Shown: positions 18,001-24,741 of the stretch, piece by piece | Layout of the letters: each line of letters begins with the position of its first letter | How positions within the stretch are numbered: the stretch's first letter is position 1 | Source of the DNA: Microbacterium dauci | GTDB taxonomy: Bacteria; Actinomycetota; Actinomycetes; Actinomycetales; Microbacteriaceae | Assembly (NCBI RefSeq): GCF_030065535.1 | Contig: NZ_JASJND010000001.1 | Location: 434,001-498,000, forward strand | Direction: 5' to 3' | Length of the DNA stretch: 64,000 bases | Made by a program: the position numbers and the translations under genes | The notes under the pieces: generated by a model | Seen by the model: the letters and a program-made list of their open reading frames with translations, nothing else | Database searches by the model: none | What the model was told of the DNA's origin: nothing

Positions 18001-18631
18001 AGACCTTCGGATCGCGGAAGTTGGCCGAGTCGCGGTCGAGCACGGGGTTGCCGTCGTACTTCGTCCAGGTGAGTCCGCCGTCGGTACTGTAGGCGAGCGA
18101 CTGCGCCTGCTTGCCTGCGTGCGTCGGGTGCGCGGGCGTGTAGGCGCTCGTGTAGACGGCGACCAGTGGCGGGTTCTCGGCCGTGCCGAAGCCGCTGGAG
18201 TTGTTCTCGTCGACGACCACGGAGCCCGAGAAGATGTCCTCGATCGCCTGGCCGTCCTCGGCGAACGTCTGGGGGATCGCCAGAGGCTGCTCCTCCCAAT
18301 GCAGGAGGTCGGTGGATGTCGCGTGTCCCCAGCTCATGTTCCCCCAGCGATTGCCTGAGGGGTTGTGCTGGTAGTACAGGTGATACGTGCCGTCCACGTA
18401 CACGAGCCCGTTCGGATCGTTCATCCAGTTCCTCTCCGGGGAGAAGTGGACAAGCGGCCGGTACTGCTCGTCGCCCGGTGACGACTCTGCGCCGTTGGCG
18501 CCGGTCGTGCCGGCACCGACCAGACAGGTCGCGAGCATCGAGGCCGCCACCGTCAGGGTCGCCGCCCGCCGACTGCGGCGCTCGTTGCGCCGTTCGCGTG
18601 CACCATGCAGGTGCATCCGGAAATGTGTCAA
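15098..18631 (-). CDS. secreted multidomain GH32 fructanase (levanase/inulinase type)
   Basis: 1177 residues. A TTG start at 18631 is chosen because AAGGAGG lies 5 nt upstream; an ATG follows at 18616. A Tat/Sec-like basic region and a hydrophobic segment (about 23-45) form the signal peptide. The GH32 propeller has its three catalytic signatures: nucleophile D72 in WMNDPNG, R206-D207-P208, and acid/base E261 in ECPDLF. The five-bladed propeller is interrupted at about 320-640 by repeated beta-sandwich modules and resumes with DWGRDYYATVSY. Then come the GH32 C-terminal sandwich, one fibronectin-III domain (about 880-975) and two copies of a domain carrying LSHDNxxDGxY and LWWGxNAT. It hydrolyses fructans outside the cell. 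No sortase signal is seen. Confidence 0.9.
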   Translation of the reverse strand: MTHFRMHLHGARERRNERRSRRAATLTVAASMLATCLVGAGTTGANGAESSPGDEQYRPLVHFSPERNWMNDPNGLVYVDGTYHLYYQHNPSGNRWGNMSWGHATSTDLLHWEEQPLAIPQTFAEDGQAIEDIFSGSVVVDENNSSGFGTAENPPLVAVYTSAYTPAHPTHAGKQAQSLAYSTDGGLTWTKYDGNPVLDRDSANFRDPKVFWYDGPAGAYWVMVAVEATDHKVVLYKSTDLKQWQHLSDFGPANSTSGIWECPDLFELPVDGDPDNTKWVMVVNLNPGAVAGGSGGQYFVGEFDGTTFTSETTEGAQSLPDGEVFAGFDNGDYEGWTVSNEPGNWKNGPWGSVPAAGAIDGQQTVTGFAGAGLVNGFNDGDWPVGTLTSPEFTIDSPFINFLVGGGRHPHVPDAQLTNSPPAGSTVFDFELPANQTLAAAGWEITGDFATEPSRNPSTSGGDYYLGAKRLNTWEGGPRGDDNVGTYTSPAFPLDGDFVSFLIGGGKRSDGTLQAELVVDGEVVRTQTGPEAGALNWRSWDVSDFHGQQAQLRIRDEATGGWGHLTLDHVVVGDEQARVRTDETSVNLVIDGDVVRTATGSDSETLDWASWNVSEFAGRKAAIQVVDNNRAGWGHVLLDQVMFADAAAPTRLESYDWLDWGRDYYATVSYFGTPAGSRIMQGWMNNWDYANDIPTSTWRSSMALPREVTLVSTPEGPRLSQRVVPQIDDQLDVDRAQTRSDVAVDGAADLDLSGEVVKLDVVLRPGGADRAGISVFGDDDSGTLIGYDTELGRLFVDRRDSGNTSFHPAFASIEDAPVALRDDGTVTFEVYLDRASVEVFAAGGLTTLTDQVFPDEGASKITAWSEGGQARIVRITATPLVPTMWQVPAPVSAPDVPQSVAAAPAGTDIEVTWEAPLEDGGADVSDYRVYLEGTEAPVATTSGTSSVVTGLVPGSSARFAVAAVNSAGEGARSDWTAAVTVPDGATAAPGRGILSHDNGWDTGLADGDYTVTMNLWWGQNATTFRLYENGKLISTAPLIYGGVTAQQAKVPVGGRSNGTYVYTGELVNSKGVTTTAPVTVKVTQASPATPVLSHDNHDGDGSYVLTANLWWGTNATAYRFLEGDTVVAQGTLTAATPRAQTATATVSGAAKGKHTYRVEFSNAIGATLSAPVTVTVKK

Positions 18632-18671
18632 TTCGCCCTCCTTCGCGCGCGCTCGGGTTCCCCCGAGCGAC

Positions 18672-18685
18672 TGACATCGATGTCA
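18672..18685. promoter_or_regulatory. operator TGACATCGATGTCA upstream of GH32
   Basis: A perfect 14-nt palindrome centred on CG, as LacI-family operators are. It lies just downstream of the -10 hexamer at 18705-18700 of the GH32 promoter. The same sequence recurs at 19841 and, with small changes, at 18750 and 19920. Confidence 0.85.
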
Positions 18686-18699
18686 GCACTCGGTCGGCG

Positions 18700-18729
18700 A
18701 TCATACGGAGTGTCTGCAGGACATCGCAA
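18700..18729 (-). promoter_or_regulatory. promoter of the GH32 gene
   Basis: On the minus strand TTGCGA (18729-18724) and TATGAT (18705-18700) are separated by 18 nt. The promoter lies between two operator copies (18672 and 18750), which suggests repression by looping or by blocking initiation. Confidence 0.6.
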
Positions 18730-18749
18730 TGCTTGGCCCCGTGCGACGC

Positions 18750-18763
18750 TGACATCGGTGTCG
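18750..18763. promoter_or_regulatory. second operator copy TGACATCGGTGTCG
   Basis: A variant with two changes from the perfect palindrome found at 18672. It lies about 20 bp upstream of the GH32 -35 hexamer; the two sites are 78 bp apart. Confidence 0.65.
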
Positions 18764-18802
18764 GCGAGTGCCTCGACAATCGCATCGAGCGGCCGAGAGT
18801 GG

Positions 18803-19855
18803 TTATGCGCGCGCCGGGATCTCGCCGCTGCCGCGGGGGATGAGCGTTGTGGGGACGATGATGTGCGCGGGGGCAAGATCCTGACCCTCCAGCCGCGCGA
18901 ACAACCGTGTCACCGCGACCCGGCCGATCTCTTGCGGGTCTTGGGCCACCACGGTCACGCCTGGGTCGACGAGGTCGGCGAGTGGCAGGTCGTCGAACCC
19001 GACGAGTGCCACCGAACGCTGCGCCCCGGCATCGCGCAGGGCGTGCAGCGCCCCGACGGTGAGCAGGTTCTGGGAGCTGAAGACCGCTGTGGGCGGCTGA
19101 TCCGATGCCAGCAGCCGCGCCAGCGCATGCTGGGCGGCGCCCGAGTCGTGCAGCTCGGTGATCACGGGGGTGCTCGTCGTCGCGATACCGGCGTGGCCGA
19201 GGGCTTCGAAGAAGCCCTGCTGTCGATCGGCGGCGGTTTGGATGTCGAGTCGGTCGGTCAGCAGCGCGATCCTGCGGTGTCCGTGTCTGATGAGGTGCTC
19301 CGTCGCTTTGCGCGCGCCCTCCCGGTTGTCGCTCGTGACCGAATCGTAGGTCGCGTCCAGCGGTCGACGGTCGACGTAGACCACGGGGATGCCCTGGGCG
19401 CGCAACGATGCGTCGTAGTCCGGATGCCGCTTCACGCTGGTAAGGATTAGTCCGTCGACGCGCCGCCGCAAGAACGCGTTCACGGCGCGCAACTCGCGTT
19501 CGGGGTCGTCGTCGAAGCTCGAGGCGAAAACGGCGACTTCGCGCTTGATGGCGGTGTCTTCCACCGCCCGGTGGATCGCTCCGGCGAACGGGTTGTCGAC
19601 GCTGCCCACGAGCAGACCGAGCGTGCGCGTGCGTCCGTCTGCGCGGCGAAGACTGCCGGCCTGTAGATCGACGTGATAATCCAAAGACCGCACTGCGTGC
19701 CACACACGTTCCGCGGTCGCGGCGGCGACGTTCGGCTCGTTGTTGATCACCCGCGAGACGGTCTTGGTGCCGACCCCAGCGAGGGTCGCGACTTGCCGCA
19801 TCGTCGCGCGTGGGCGTCGTTGCCGTGGCGGTTGTTCCTCTGACATCGATGTCAC
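18803..19855 (-). CDS. LacI-family regulator of the fructan locus
   Basis: 350 residues from the GTG at 19855; an ATG at 19846 (MSEEQ) is equally possible and neither has a clear Shine-Dalgarno. Helix-turn-helix MRQVATLAGVGTKTVSRVINNE (about 18-40) with hinge helix, then a sugar-sensing domain (LGLLVGSVDNPFA ... VALVGFDDLPLADLVDPGVTVV). The perfect operator palindrome covers its start codon, so it should repress itself. Identical or similar operators precede the GH32 gene and the ABC operon, so it is very likely their common repressor, induced by fructose or a fructan breakdown product. Confidence 0.9.
   Translation of the reverse strand: MTSMSEEQPPRQRRPRATMRQVATLAGVGTKTVSRVINNEPNVAAATAERVWHAVRSLDYHVDLQAGSLRRADGRTRTLGLLVGSVDNPFAGAIHRAVEDTAIKREVAVFASSFDDDPERELRAVNAFLRRRVDGLILTSVKRHPDYDASLRAQGIPVVYVDRRPLDATYDSVTSDNREGARKATEHLIRHGHRRIALLTDRLDIQTAADRQQGFFEALGHAGIATTSTPVITELHDSGAAQHALARLLASDQPPTAVFSSQNLLTVGALHALRDAGAQRSVALVGFDDLPLADLVDPGVTVVAQDPQEIGRVAVTRLFARLEGQDLAPAHIIVPTTLIPRGSGEIPARA
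19841..19854. promoter_or_regulatory. operator TGACATCGATGTCA over the regulator start
   Basis: A perfect palindrome that includes the ATG start codon option (19846-19844) of the LacI-family gene. It fits autoregulation and possibly a leaderless or very short-leader mRNA. Confidence 0.85.
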
Positions 19856-19883
19856 AATTTCATCTCGACGGACTCTTTGCCGC

Positions 19884-19912
19884 TTGACTGTATCGCATGG
19901 CGTGGGGTAGAA
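19884..19912 (+). promoter_or_regulatory. promoter of the sugar ABC operon
   Basis: TTGACT at 19884-19889, and either GTAGAA at 19907-19912 (17-nt spacer) or TAGAAC at 19908-19913 (18-nt spacer). The operator at 19920-19933 covers the expected transcription start, so a bound repressor would block initiation. Confidence 0.6.
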
Positions 19913-19919
19913 CCGCTCT

Positions 19920-19933
19920 TGACATCGTTGTCA
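19920..19933. promoter_or_regulatory. operator TGACATCGTTGTCA before the ABC operon
   Basis: One mismatch from the perfect palindrome at 18672 and 19841. It sits 31 nt upstream of the substrate-binding-protein start and just downstream of the promoter. Confidence 0.8.
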
Positions 19934-19964
19934 GACGCGGCAACGACAGCCCGAGAGGAATTCA

Positions 19965-21074
19965 ATGAAGAATCACAACACCCGTGGACGCCGGTCGACC
20001 ATGCTGACCGCGTTCGCCTTCTCCGCCGCAGCAGCGCTCACGCTCACCGGCTGCGCAGGCGGATCCAACTCCGACGCGACGCCCGACGGCGACTCCGACG
20101 AGATCGGCGTCTCGCTGATCGTCAAGACCAACTCGAACCCCTTCTTCATCGCAATGCAGAACGGTGCTCAGACCGCCGCCGAAGCGAACGGCGTGAACCT
20201 CACGCTCGCCGCGGGCAAGGAAGACGGTGACGAAGATACGCAGATTCAGGCGATCGAGGCGGCGATCTCCAAGGGGGATGCCGGCATCCTCATCACGCCG
20301 AACGGCCCCGCGGTACTCGACGCGATCGAGAAGGCCCGTGATGCCGGACTCTTCGTCATCGCGCTGGACACGGTGCCTGACCCCGCCGACGCCGTCGACA
20401 TTACGTTCGCGACCGACAACTATCTCGCCGGCCAGTACATCGGCCAGTGGACGGCTGAGACGCTCGGCGACGGCGACGCGGTGATCGGTCTCATCGACCT
20501 GTTCGACGACAAGGCCGTGACGGTTGACTACAACCGCGACCAGGGCTTCCTCAACGGGCTGGGCGTGGAGCTCGGCGACGACCAGGTCAACGGTGACGAG
20601 GAGCCCACCGGAACCCTCCCGGGCGGCGGCAGCTACGAGATCGTCGGCAACGAGGCGTCGCAGGGCGCCGAGGACGGCGGCCGCACCGCGATGGAGAACC
20701 TGCTCGCAAAGAACCCCGACATCAATGTCGTGTACACGATCAATGAGCCGGCGGCGTACGGTGCGTTCCAGGCGCTCGAAGCGGCAGGCAAGAGCGGCGA
20801 CGATGTGATCATCGTCTCGGTCGACGGCGGTTGCGCCGGCGTCGGGCAGGTCGCCGACGGCATCATCGACGCGACCAGCCAGCAGTACCCGGTCAAGATG
20901 GCCGAGCTCGGCGTCGAGGCGATCGTCAAGCTCGTCGAGACCGGCGAAGCGCCAGAGACGAGTGACGGCCTCGACTTCTTCAACACCGGCGTTGCGCTCG
21001 TCACCGACCAGCCGGCGGAAGGCGTGGAGTCGATCGACACCACGGAGGCCACCGAGATCTGCTGGGGCGAGTAA
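19965..21074 (+). CDS. sugar ABC transporter substrate-binding lipoprotein
   Basis: 369 residues, with GAGAGGA 6 nt upstream of the ATG. A signal peptide with lipobox LTGC (acylated Cys near residue 30) anchors it to the membrane. The rest is a type I periplasmic-binding fold of the ribose/fructose class (SLIVKTNSNPFFIAMQNGA ... ITPNGPAVLDAIEKARDAG ... YTINEPAAYGAFQALEAAGK). It captures a monosaccharide, most likely fructose released by the GH32 enzyme. It is first in a five-gene operon with the permease, ATPase, ABM protein and PfkB kinase. Confidence 0.9.
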   Translation: MKNHNTRGRRSTMLTAFAFSAAAALTLTGCAGGSNSDATPDGDSDEIGVSLIVKTNSNPFFIAMQNGAQTAAEANGVNLTLAAGKEDGDEDTQIQAIEAAISKGDAGILITPNGPAVLDAIEKARDAGLFVIALDTVPDPADAVDITFATDNYLAGQYIGQWTAETLGDGDAVIGLIDLFDDKAVTVDYNRDQGFLNGLGVELGDDQVNGDEEPTGTLPGGGSYEIVGNEASQGAEDGGRTAMENLLAKNPDINVVYTINEPAAYGAFQALEAAGKSGDDVIIVSVDGGCAGVGQVADGIIDATSQQYPVKMAELGVEAIVKLVETGEAPETSDGLDFFNTGVALVTDQPAEGVESIDTTEATEICWGE

Positions 21075-21154
21075 GACACACCGAAGGATGCTGCGGTCCA
21101 GAGTCGCACGGACACCGGGCCGCAGCATCCCACCAATCCGACGGAAGTGAACCC

Positions 21155-22189
21155 GTGACCCAACCAGCCCCGCCCACGTCCACCCTCGACCTTGCCGCCG
21201 AGTTCCTCGATCGCCGCACCCCAGTTGATCGAATTCGTGGTGTCCTGCATCGATATCCGGCGATCAGCCCCGCGATCGTGCTCGTCCTCGCGATCATCGT
21301 GTTCGGCAGCGTCAATCCGCGATTCTTCGCGCCGGCCAATCTGTCGCTCGTCCTCGACCAGGTGTCGGTCGTCGGCACCGTCGCGATCGCGCAGACCCTC
21401 ATCATCCTCACCGCCGGCATCGACCTCTCGGTCGGGGCGTCGATGATCCTCGCGTCGATGGTGATGGCGCAGACCGCATTCCACAATGGACTCCCCGCGC
21501 CGCTTGCCCTGTTCGCCGGCCTCGTTGCGGCGCTCGCAGCGGGCGCACTCAACGGCTTCCTCGTCACGCGAGTGAAACTGCCGCCGTTCATCGCGACGCT
21601 CGGTACCCTCAACGTCTTCATCGCGTTGACGCTGCTCTACAGCGGTGGGCAGACGGTCCGGAAGGCCGAGATGCCCGAACTGCTGACGTGGACCGCGACC
21701 GCGTTCCCGATCGGCGATGTGCGTCTGACCGTCGGTGTGATCATCATGATCGGTCTCTATGTGCTCATGGCGTACATCCTCGGGAGAACGGCGTGGGGAC
21801 GGCACGTCTACGCGGTCGGCGACGATGCCGAGGCTGCGCGCCTCGCGGGCATCTCGACAAGTCGCGTGCTGATGAGTGTGTATGTCGCAGCTGGAGCCGT
21901 GCTCGCGGTGGCCGCTTGGATCCAGATCGGCCGCTCCGGTGCGGCGAGCCCGAACGCCGGTGCGGACCTCAACCTCGACTCGATCACCGCCGTGGTGATC
22001 GGTGGAACCTCGCTGTTTGGCGGGCGGGGCGTCATCTGGGGGACCCTTCTCGGTGCCATCATCGTCGGCGTGTTCCGCAACGGGCTGTTCCTTGCCGGAG
22101 TCGATGGCCTCTACCAAACCCTCGCGATCGGCATTCTCGTTATCGTCGCCGTCGCCGTCGACCAGTGGATCAGGAAGGTACGCAAATGA
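21155..22189 (+). CDS. sugar ABC transporter permease (RbsC/FrcC-like)
   Basis: 344 residues from the GTG at 21155, about ten predicted membrane helices. The BPD_transp_2 family is shown by TAGIDLSVGASMILASM, GTLNVFIALTLLYSGGQTV and GGTSLFGGRGVIWGTLLGA, the conserved cytoplasmic contacts with the ATPase. It forms the transmembrane channel of a CUT2 sugar importer. It follows the binding protein after an 80-nt gap and overlaps the ATPase start by 4 nt. Confidence 0.92.
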   Translation: MTQPAPPTSTLDLAAEFLDRRTPVDRIRGVLHRYPAISPAIVLVLAIIVFGSVNPRFFAPANLSLVLDQVSVVGTVAIAQTLIILTAGIDLSVGASMILASMVMAQTAFHNGLPAPLALFAGLVAALAAGALNGFLVTRVKLPPFIATLGTLNVFIALTLLYSGGQTVRKAEMPELLTWTATAFPIGDVRLTVGVIIMIGLYVLMAYILGRTAWGRHVYAVGDDAEAARLAGISTSRVLMSVYVAAGAVLAVAAWIQIGRSGAASPNAGADLNLDSITAVVIGGTSLFGGRGVIWGTLLGAIIVGVFRNGLFLAGVDGLYQTLAIGILVIVAVAVDQWIRKVRK

Positions 22190-22986
22190 GCCTCATCGAA
22201 GACGCGGTGACTCCCGCGCCCACACCGGCCGGCACGCCCGTGCTCGAGGCGAAGCGCCTCGTGAAGACGTTCGGGCGTGTTGTCGGGCTCGACGGCGTGA
22301 GCCTGCGGCTGCATGCGGGCGAGGTGCTCGCCGTCATCGGAGACAACGGAGCGGGCAAGTCCACGCTCATCAAGTGCCTGACGGGTGCATACATCCCCGA
22401 CGAAGGGCAGCTGCTGCTCGACGGCGAGGAAGTGCACTTCAAGCGTCCGCAGGACGCCCGCTCCGCAGGCATCGAGACGGTCTACCAGAACCTCGCGGTG
22501 TCGCCCGCGCTCGATGTCGCGTCCAATCTGTTCCTCGGCCGAGAGCGGCGCAAGCCCGGGATCGCGGGGTCGCTGTTCCGCGTCCTCGACTCGTCGGGCA
22601 TGCGCAGGGAAGCCCGCGAGCAGGTGCACAGGCTCGGCATCTCGACGCTGCAGGACGTCACCGTCGCGGTCGAGAACCTGTCGGGAGGTCAGCGGCAGGC
22701 CGTTGCGGTGGCACGCGCGGCGGCATTCGGCTCGAAGGTCGTCATCCTCGACGAGCCGACGGCGGCCCTCGGCGTGCGCGAGTCGAACCAGGTGCTCGAG
22801 CTCATCGTTCGCCTCCGCGAGAACGGAGTGCCGGTGATCCTTATCTCACACAACATGCCGCACGTGTTCCAGGTCGCCGACCGCATCCATGTGCAGCGTC
22901 TCGGCAAGCGCGCCGCGACCATCACCCCGCAGTCTCACTCGATGACGGATGCTGTCGCGATCATGACCGGCGCGGCTCAGGCATGA
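22186..22986 (+). CDS. sugar ABC transporter ATPase, single domain (FrcA-like)
   Basis: 266 residues. It has one nucleotide-binding domain: Walker A GDNGAGKST (about 48-56), Q-loop in TVYQNLAVS, signature LSGGQRQ, Walker B VVILDEP and H-loop ISHNM. The single domain, unlike the duplicated RbsA form, is typical of FrcA-type fructose importers, so two copies should pair on the permease. ATGA overlaps on both sides show tight operon coupling. Confidence 0.92.
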   Translation: MSLIEDAVTPAPTPAGTPVLEAKRLVKTFGRVVGLDGVSLRLHAGEVLAVIGDNGAGKSTLIKCLTGAYIPDEGQLLLDGEEVHFKRPQDARSAGIETVYQNLAVSPALDVASNLFLGRERRKPGIAGSLFRVLDSSGMRREAREQVHRLGISTLQDVTVAVENLSGGQRQAVAVARAAAFGSKVVILDEPTAALGVRESNQVLELIVRLRENGVPVILISHNMPHVFQVADRIHVQRLGKRAATITPQSHSMTDAVAIMTGAAQA

Positions 22987-23285
22987 CTGGCGTCGTTCTG
23001 TTCGCGGAGTTCACCGCGAAGCCGGGGGCAGCCGACAGCGTCGCGGAGCTCATCGTCGGGTTCGCCGAGACCGTGCGCGCGGAGCCGGGCAACACCACCT
23101 TCGAGGTCTACCGCCGCGCGGAGGACTCGGACCGGTTCTTCGTCTTCGAGGAGTATCGGGACCGGGCTGCATTCGAGGAGCACATCGGCGCGGAGGCCGG
23201 ACGCGTGTTCAACGCGGCGCTGGGGCCGCTGATCGTCGAGCCCGCGAGTCAGCTCACGTTCTTGCATGCGGCGGCGGGCGCGTGA
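22983..23285 (+). CDS. antibiotic-biosynthesis-monooxygenase (ABM/YgiN-like) domain protein
   Basis: 100 residues, a single ferredoxin-like ABM domain: an N-terminal VVLFAEFTAKPG strand, then EPGNTTFEVYRRAEDSDRFFVFEEYRDRAAFEEHI. Family members are small dimers acting as quinol monooxygenases, heme-degrading enzymes or rhamnose-mutarotase-like sugar isomerases. Here, sandwiched by 4-nt overlaps between a sugar ATPase and a sugar kinase, a mutarotase- or isomerase-type role on the imported sugar is an attractive guess, with no direct evidence. Confidence 0.8.
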   Translation: MTGVVLFAEFTAKPGAADSVAELIVGFAETVRAEPGNTTFEVYRRAEDSDRFFVFEEYRDRAAFEEHIGAEAGRVFNAALGPLIVEPASQLTFLHAAAGA

Positions 23286-24238
23286 CCGCTCACGCATCCG
23301 CCGATCAGAGCACTGCGCGCGTCCTTGTCATCGGCGAGGCGCTCGTCGATGTCGTCGTCCGCGACGATGGCAGCGTCGACGAGGCGCCCGGGGGGAGTCC
23401 GGCCAATGTCGCGCTGACCCTCGGGCGGCTGGGACACGCTCCGAAGCTCATCACGCGGCTCGCGGACGACGAGCACGGCCGCGCCATTCGGGCATGGCTG
23501 GTCGAGTCCAATGTGGATGTCGTGGCCGCCCCGGCGAGCCGCACCTCCACGGCGACAGCGCGGCTGGATACTTCGGGCTCGGCGACCTACGAGTTCGACC
23601 TGGAGTGGAATCTGACAGGAGTGGCCGAGGGCCGGGCCGACGTCGTCCACACCGGGTCGATCGCGGCGCTCCTGGAGCCGGGCGCGGCCGACGTGACCGA
23701 GATGATCGATCGGCTGCGGTGCGACGCGCTCGTCACCTACGACCCGAACATCAGACCCGCTCTGCTGTCGGATCACGGCGATGCGCGCACGCGTGTCGAG
23801 TCGTTCGTCGCGCGTTCCGACCTCGTCAAGGCGAGCGACGAGGATCTGCGCTGGCTGTACCCGGATGTCGAGCCGCTCGACGTTGCTCGCACGTGGCTGC
23901 AGAGCGGGCCGTCGGTCGTGATCGTGACCGCCGGTGCCGGTGGCGCCACCGCCGTCTCGTGGGCAGGCGTCGTCGCCGTTGCGTCGGATCGGGCCGCCGT
24001 GGTCGACACGGTGGGGGCCGGGGATACCTTCATGGGGGCACTCATCGACGGGTTGGTGCGCTCGTCGTTCGCGGGCGCCGCCGCACGCTCGGAGCTTTCG
24101 CGGATCGGGTTGTCCGAGTTGGAAGCGATCCTGGAGTTCGCGGCGATCGCCGCAGCGGTGACGGTCTCGCGGCCGGGTGCAGACCCGCCGCGACGCGCGG
24201 AACTACTCCACAGAGCTGGGGCGCCTGGCGCGATCTAG
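23282..24238 (+). CDS. PfkB-family sugar kinase (probable fructokinase)
   Basis: 318 residues from a GTG overlapping the previous stop. Ribokinase/PfkB marks: GEALVDVVV, then GGSPANVALTLGRLG (substrate binding), TYDPNIRP, and the C-terminal signature DTVGAGDTFMGALIDGL with the catalytic Asp and anion hole. It phosphorylates the imported hexose with ATP, and in this fructan locus fructose to fructose 6-phosphate is the likely reaction. It is the last gene of the operon, with a terminator 16 nt later. Confidence 0.88.
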   Translation: MTAHASADQSTARVLVIGEALVDVVVRDDGSVDEAPGGSPANVALTLGRLGHAPKLITRLADDEHGRAIRAWLVESNVDVVAAPASRTSTATARLDTSGSATYEFDLEWNLTGVAEGRADVVHTGSIAALLEPGAADVTEMIDRLRCDALVTYDPNIRPALLSDHGDARTRVESFVARSDLVKASDEDLRWLYPDVEPLDVARTWLQSGPSVVIVTAGAGGATAVSWAGVVAVASDRAAVVDTVGAGDTFMGALIDGLVRSSFAGAAARSELSRIGLSELEAILEFAAIAAAVTVSRPGADPPRRAELLHRAGAPGAI

Positions 24239-24253
24239 TAGACCGCCCGCACC

Positions 24254-24297
24254 GGAAGGCGGCGTCTCGAGGCTGGAAGCCTCGGGCGTCGCCTTCG
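24254..24297 (+). terminator. terminator of the fructose operon
   Basis: GAAGGCGGCG (from 24255) pairs with CGTCGCCTTC (to 24296), enclosing an inner GAGGCT/AGCCTC stem. It lies just after the PfkB stop at 24238. Confidence 0.75.
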
Positions 24298-24377
24298 TTC
24301 GGTACTGCCAGTCGGGAACGGTGAAGTCACATCCCGCCCGCGCTCCTCGGAGGAGGGCGAGTGCGACTCGCAGCGGG

Positions 24378-24572
24378 TCATTGCATGATGGCGCGGTCCA
24401 GTGCCGCACGCATGACGCTCCGGTCGACGTCGATTCCCGTCCAAAGGCGCACATTGATCGCGGCCTGATTCACCAGCATTGCGCGCCCGTCGAGCGTGTC
24501 CGCTCCACGCTCGCGCGCACGCACCAGGAAGGCGGTGGTGGCTGGGTTGGGGATGACGTCGCGCACCAGCAT
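24378..24572 (-). pseudogene. truncated C-terminus of a shikimate-dehydrogenase-like gene
   Basis: 64 codons reading LVRDVIPNPATTAF...RGADTLDGRAMLVNQAAIN...LWTGIDVDRSVMRAALD. This aligns closely with the last about 66 residues of the complete gene at 10021-10896 (LVCDVIPNPPDTPF, TLDGRAMLVNQAAIN), but the upstream three quarters are missing. It cannot bind NAD(P) and is a remnant of a paralogue or rearrangement. In-frame similarity may extend upstream to about 24600. The rest of 24298-24741 has no gene I can support. Confidence 0.8.
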
Positions 24573-24741
24573 GGGGTCGTGGATGGTTTCGGTCGCGACG
24601 TCACGACGAGAACTGGGACTTCTGAGGCCCTTGTAAGGTTCGCGTCGTGCCTGGGCGTGAGGAGCCGGCTGGCGACAGGTTGACTGTGCCCCACAGCCGA
24701 AAAGTGATCGGTGGACGCAGGGGCGGTTCGCCCCGACCTCG

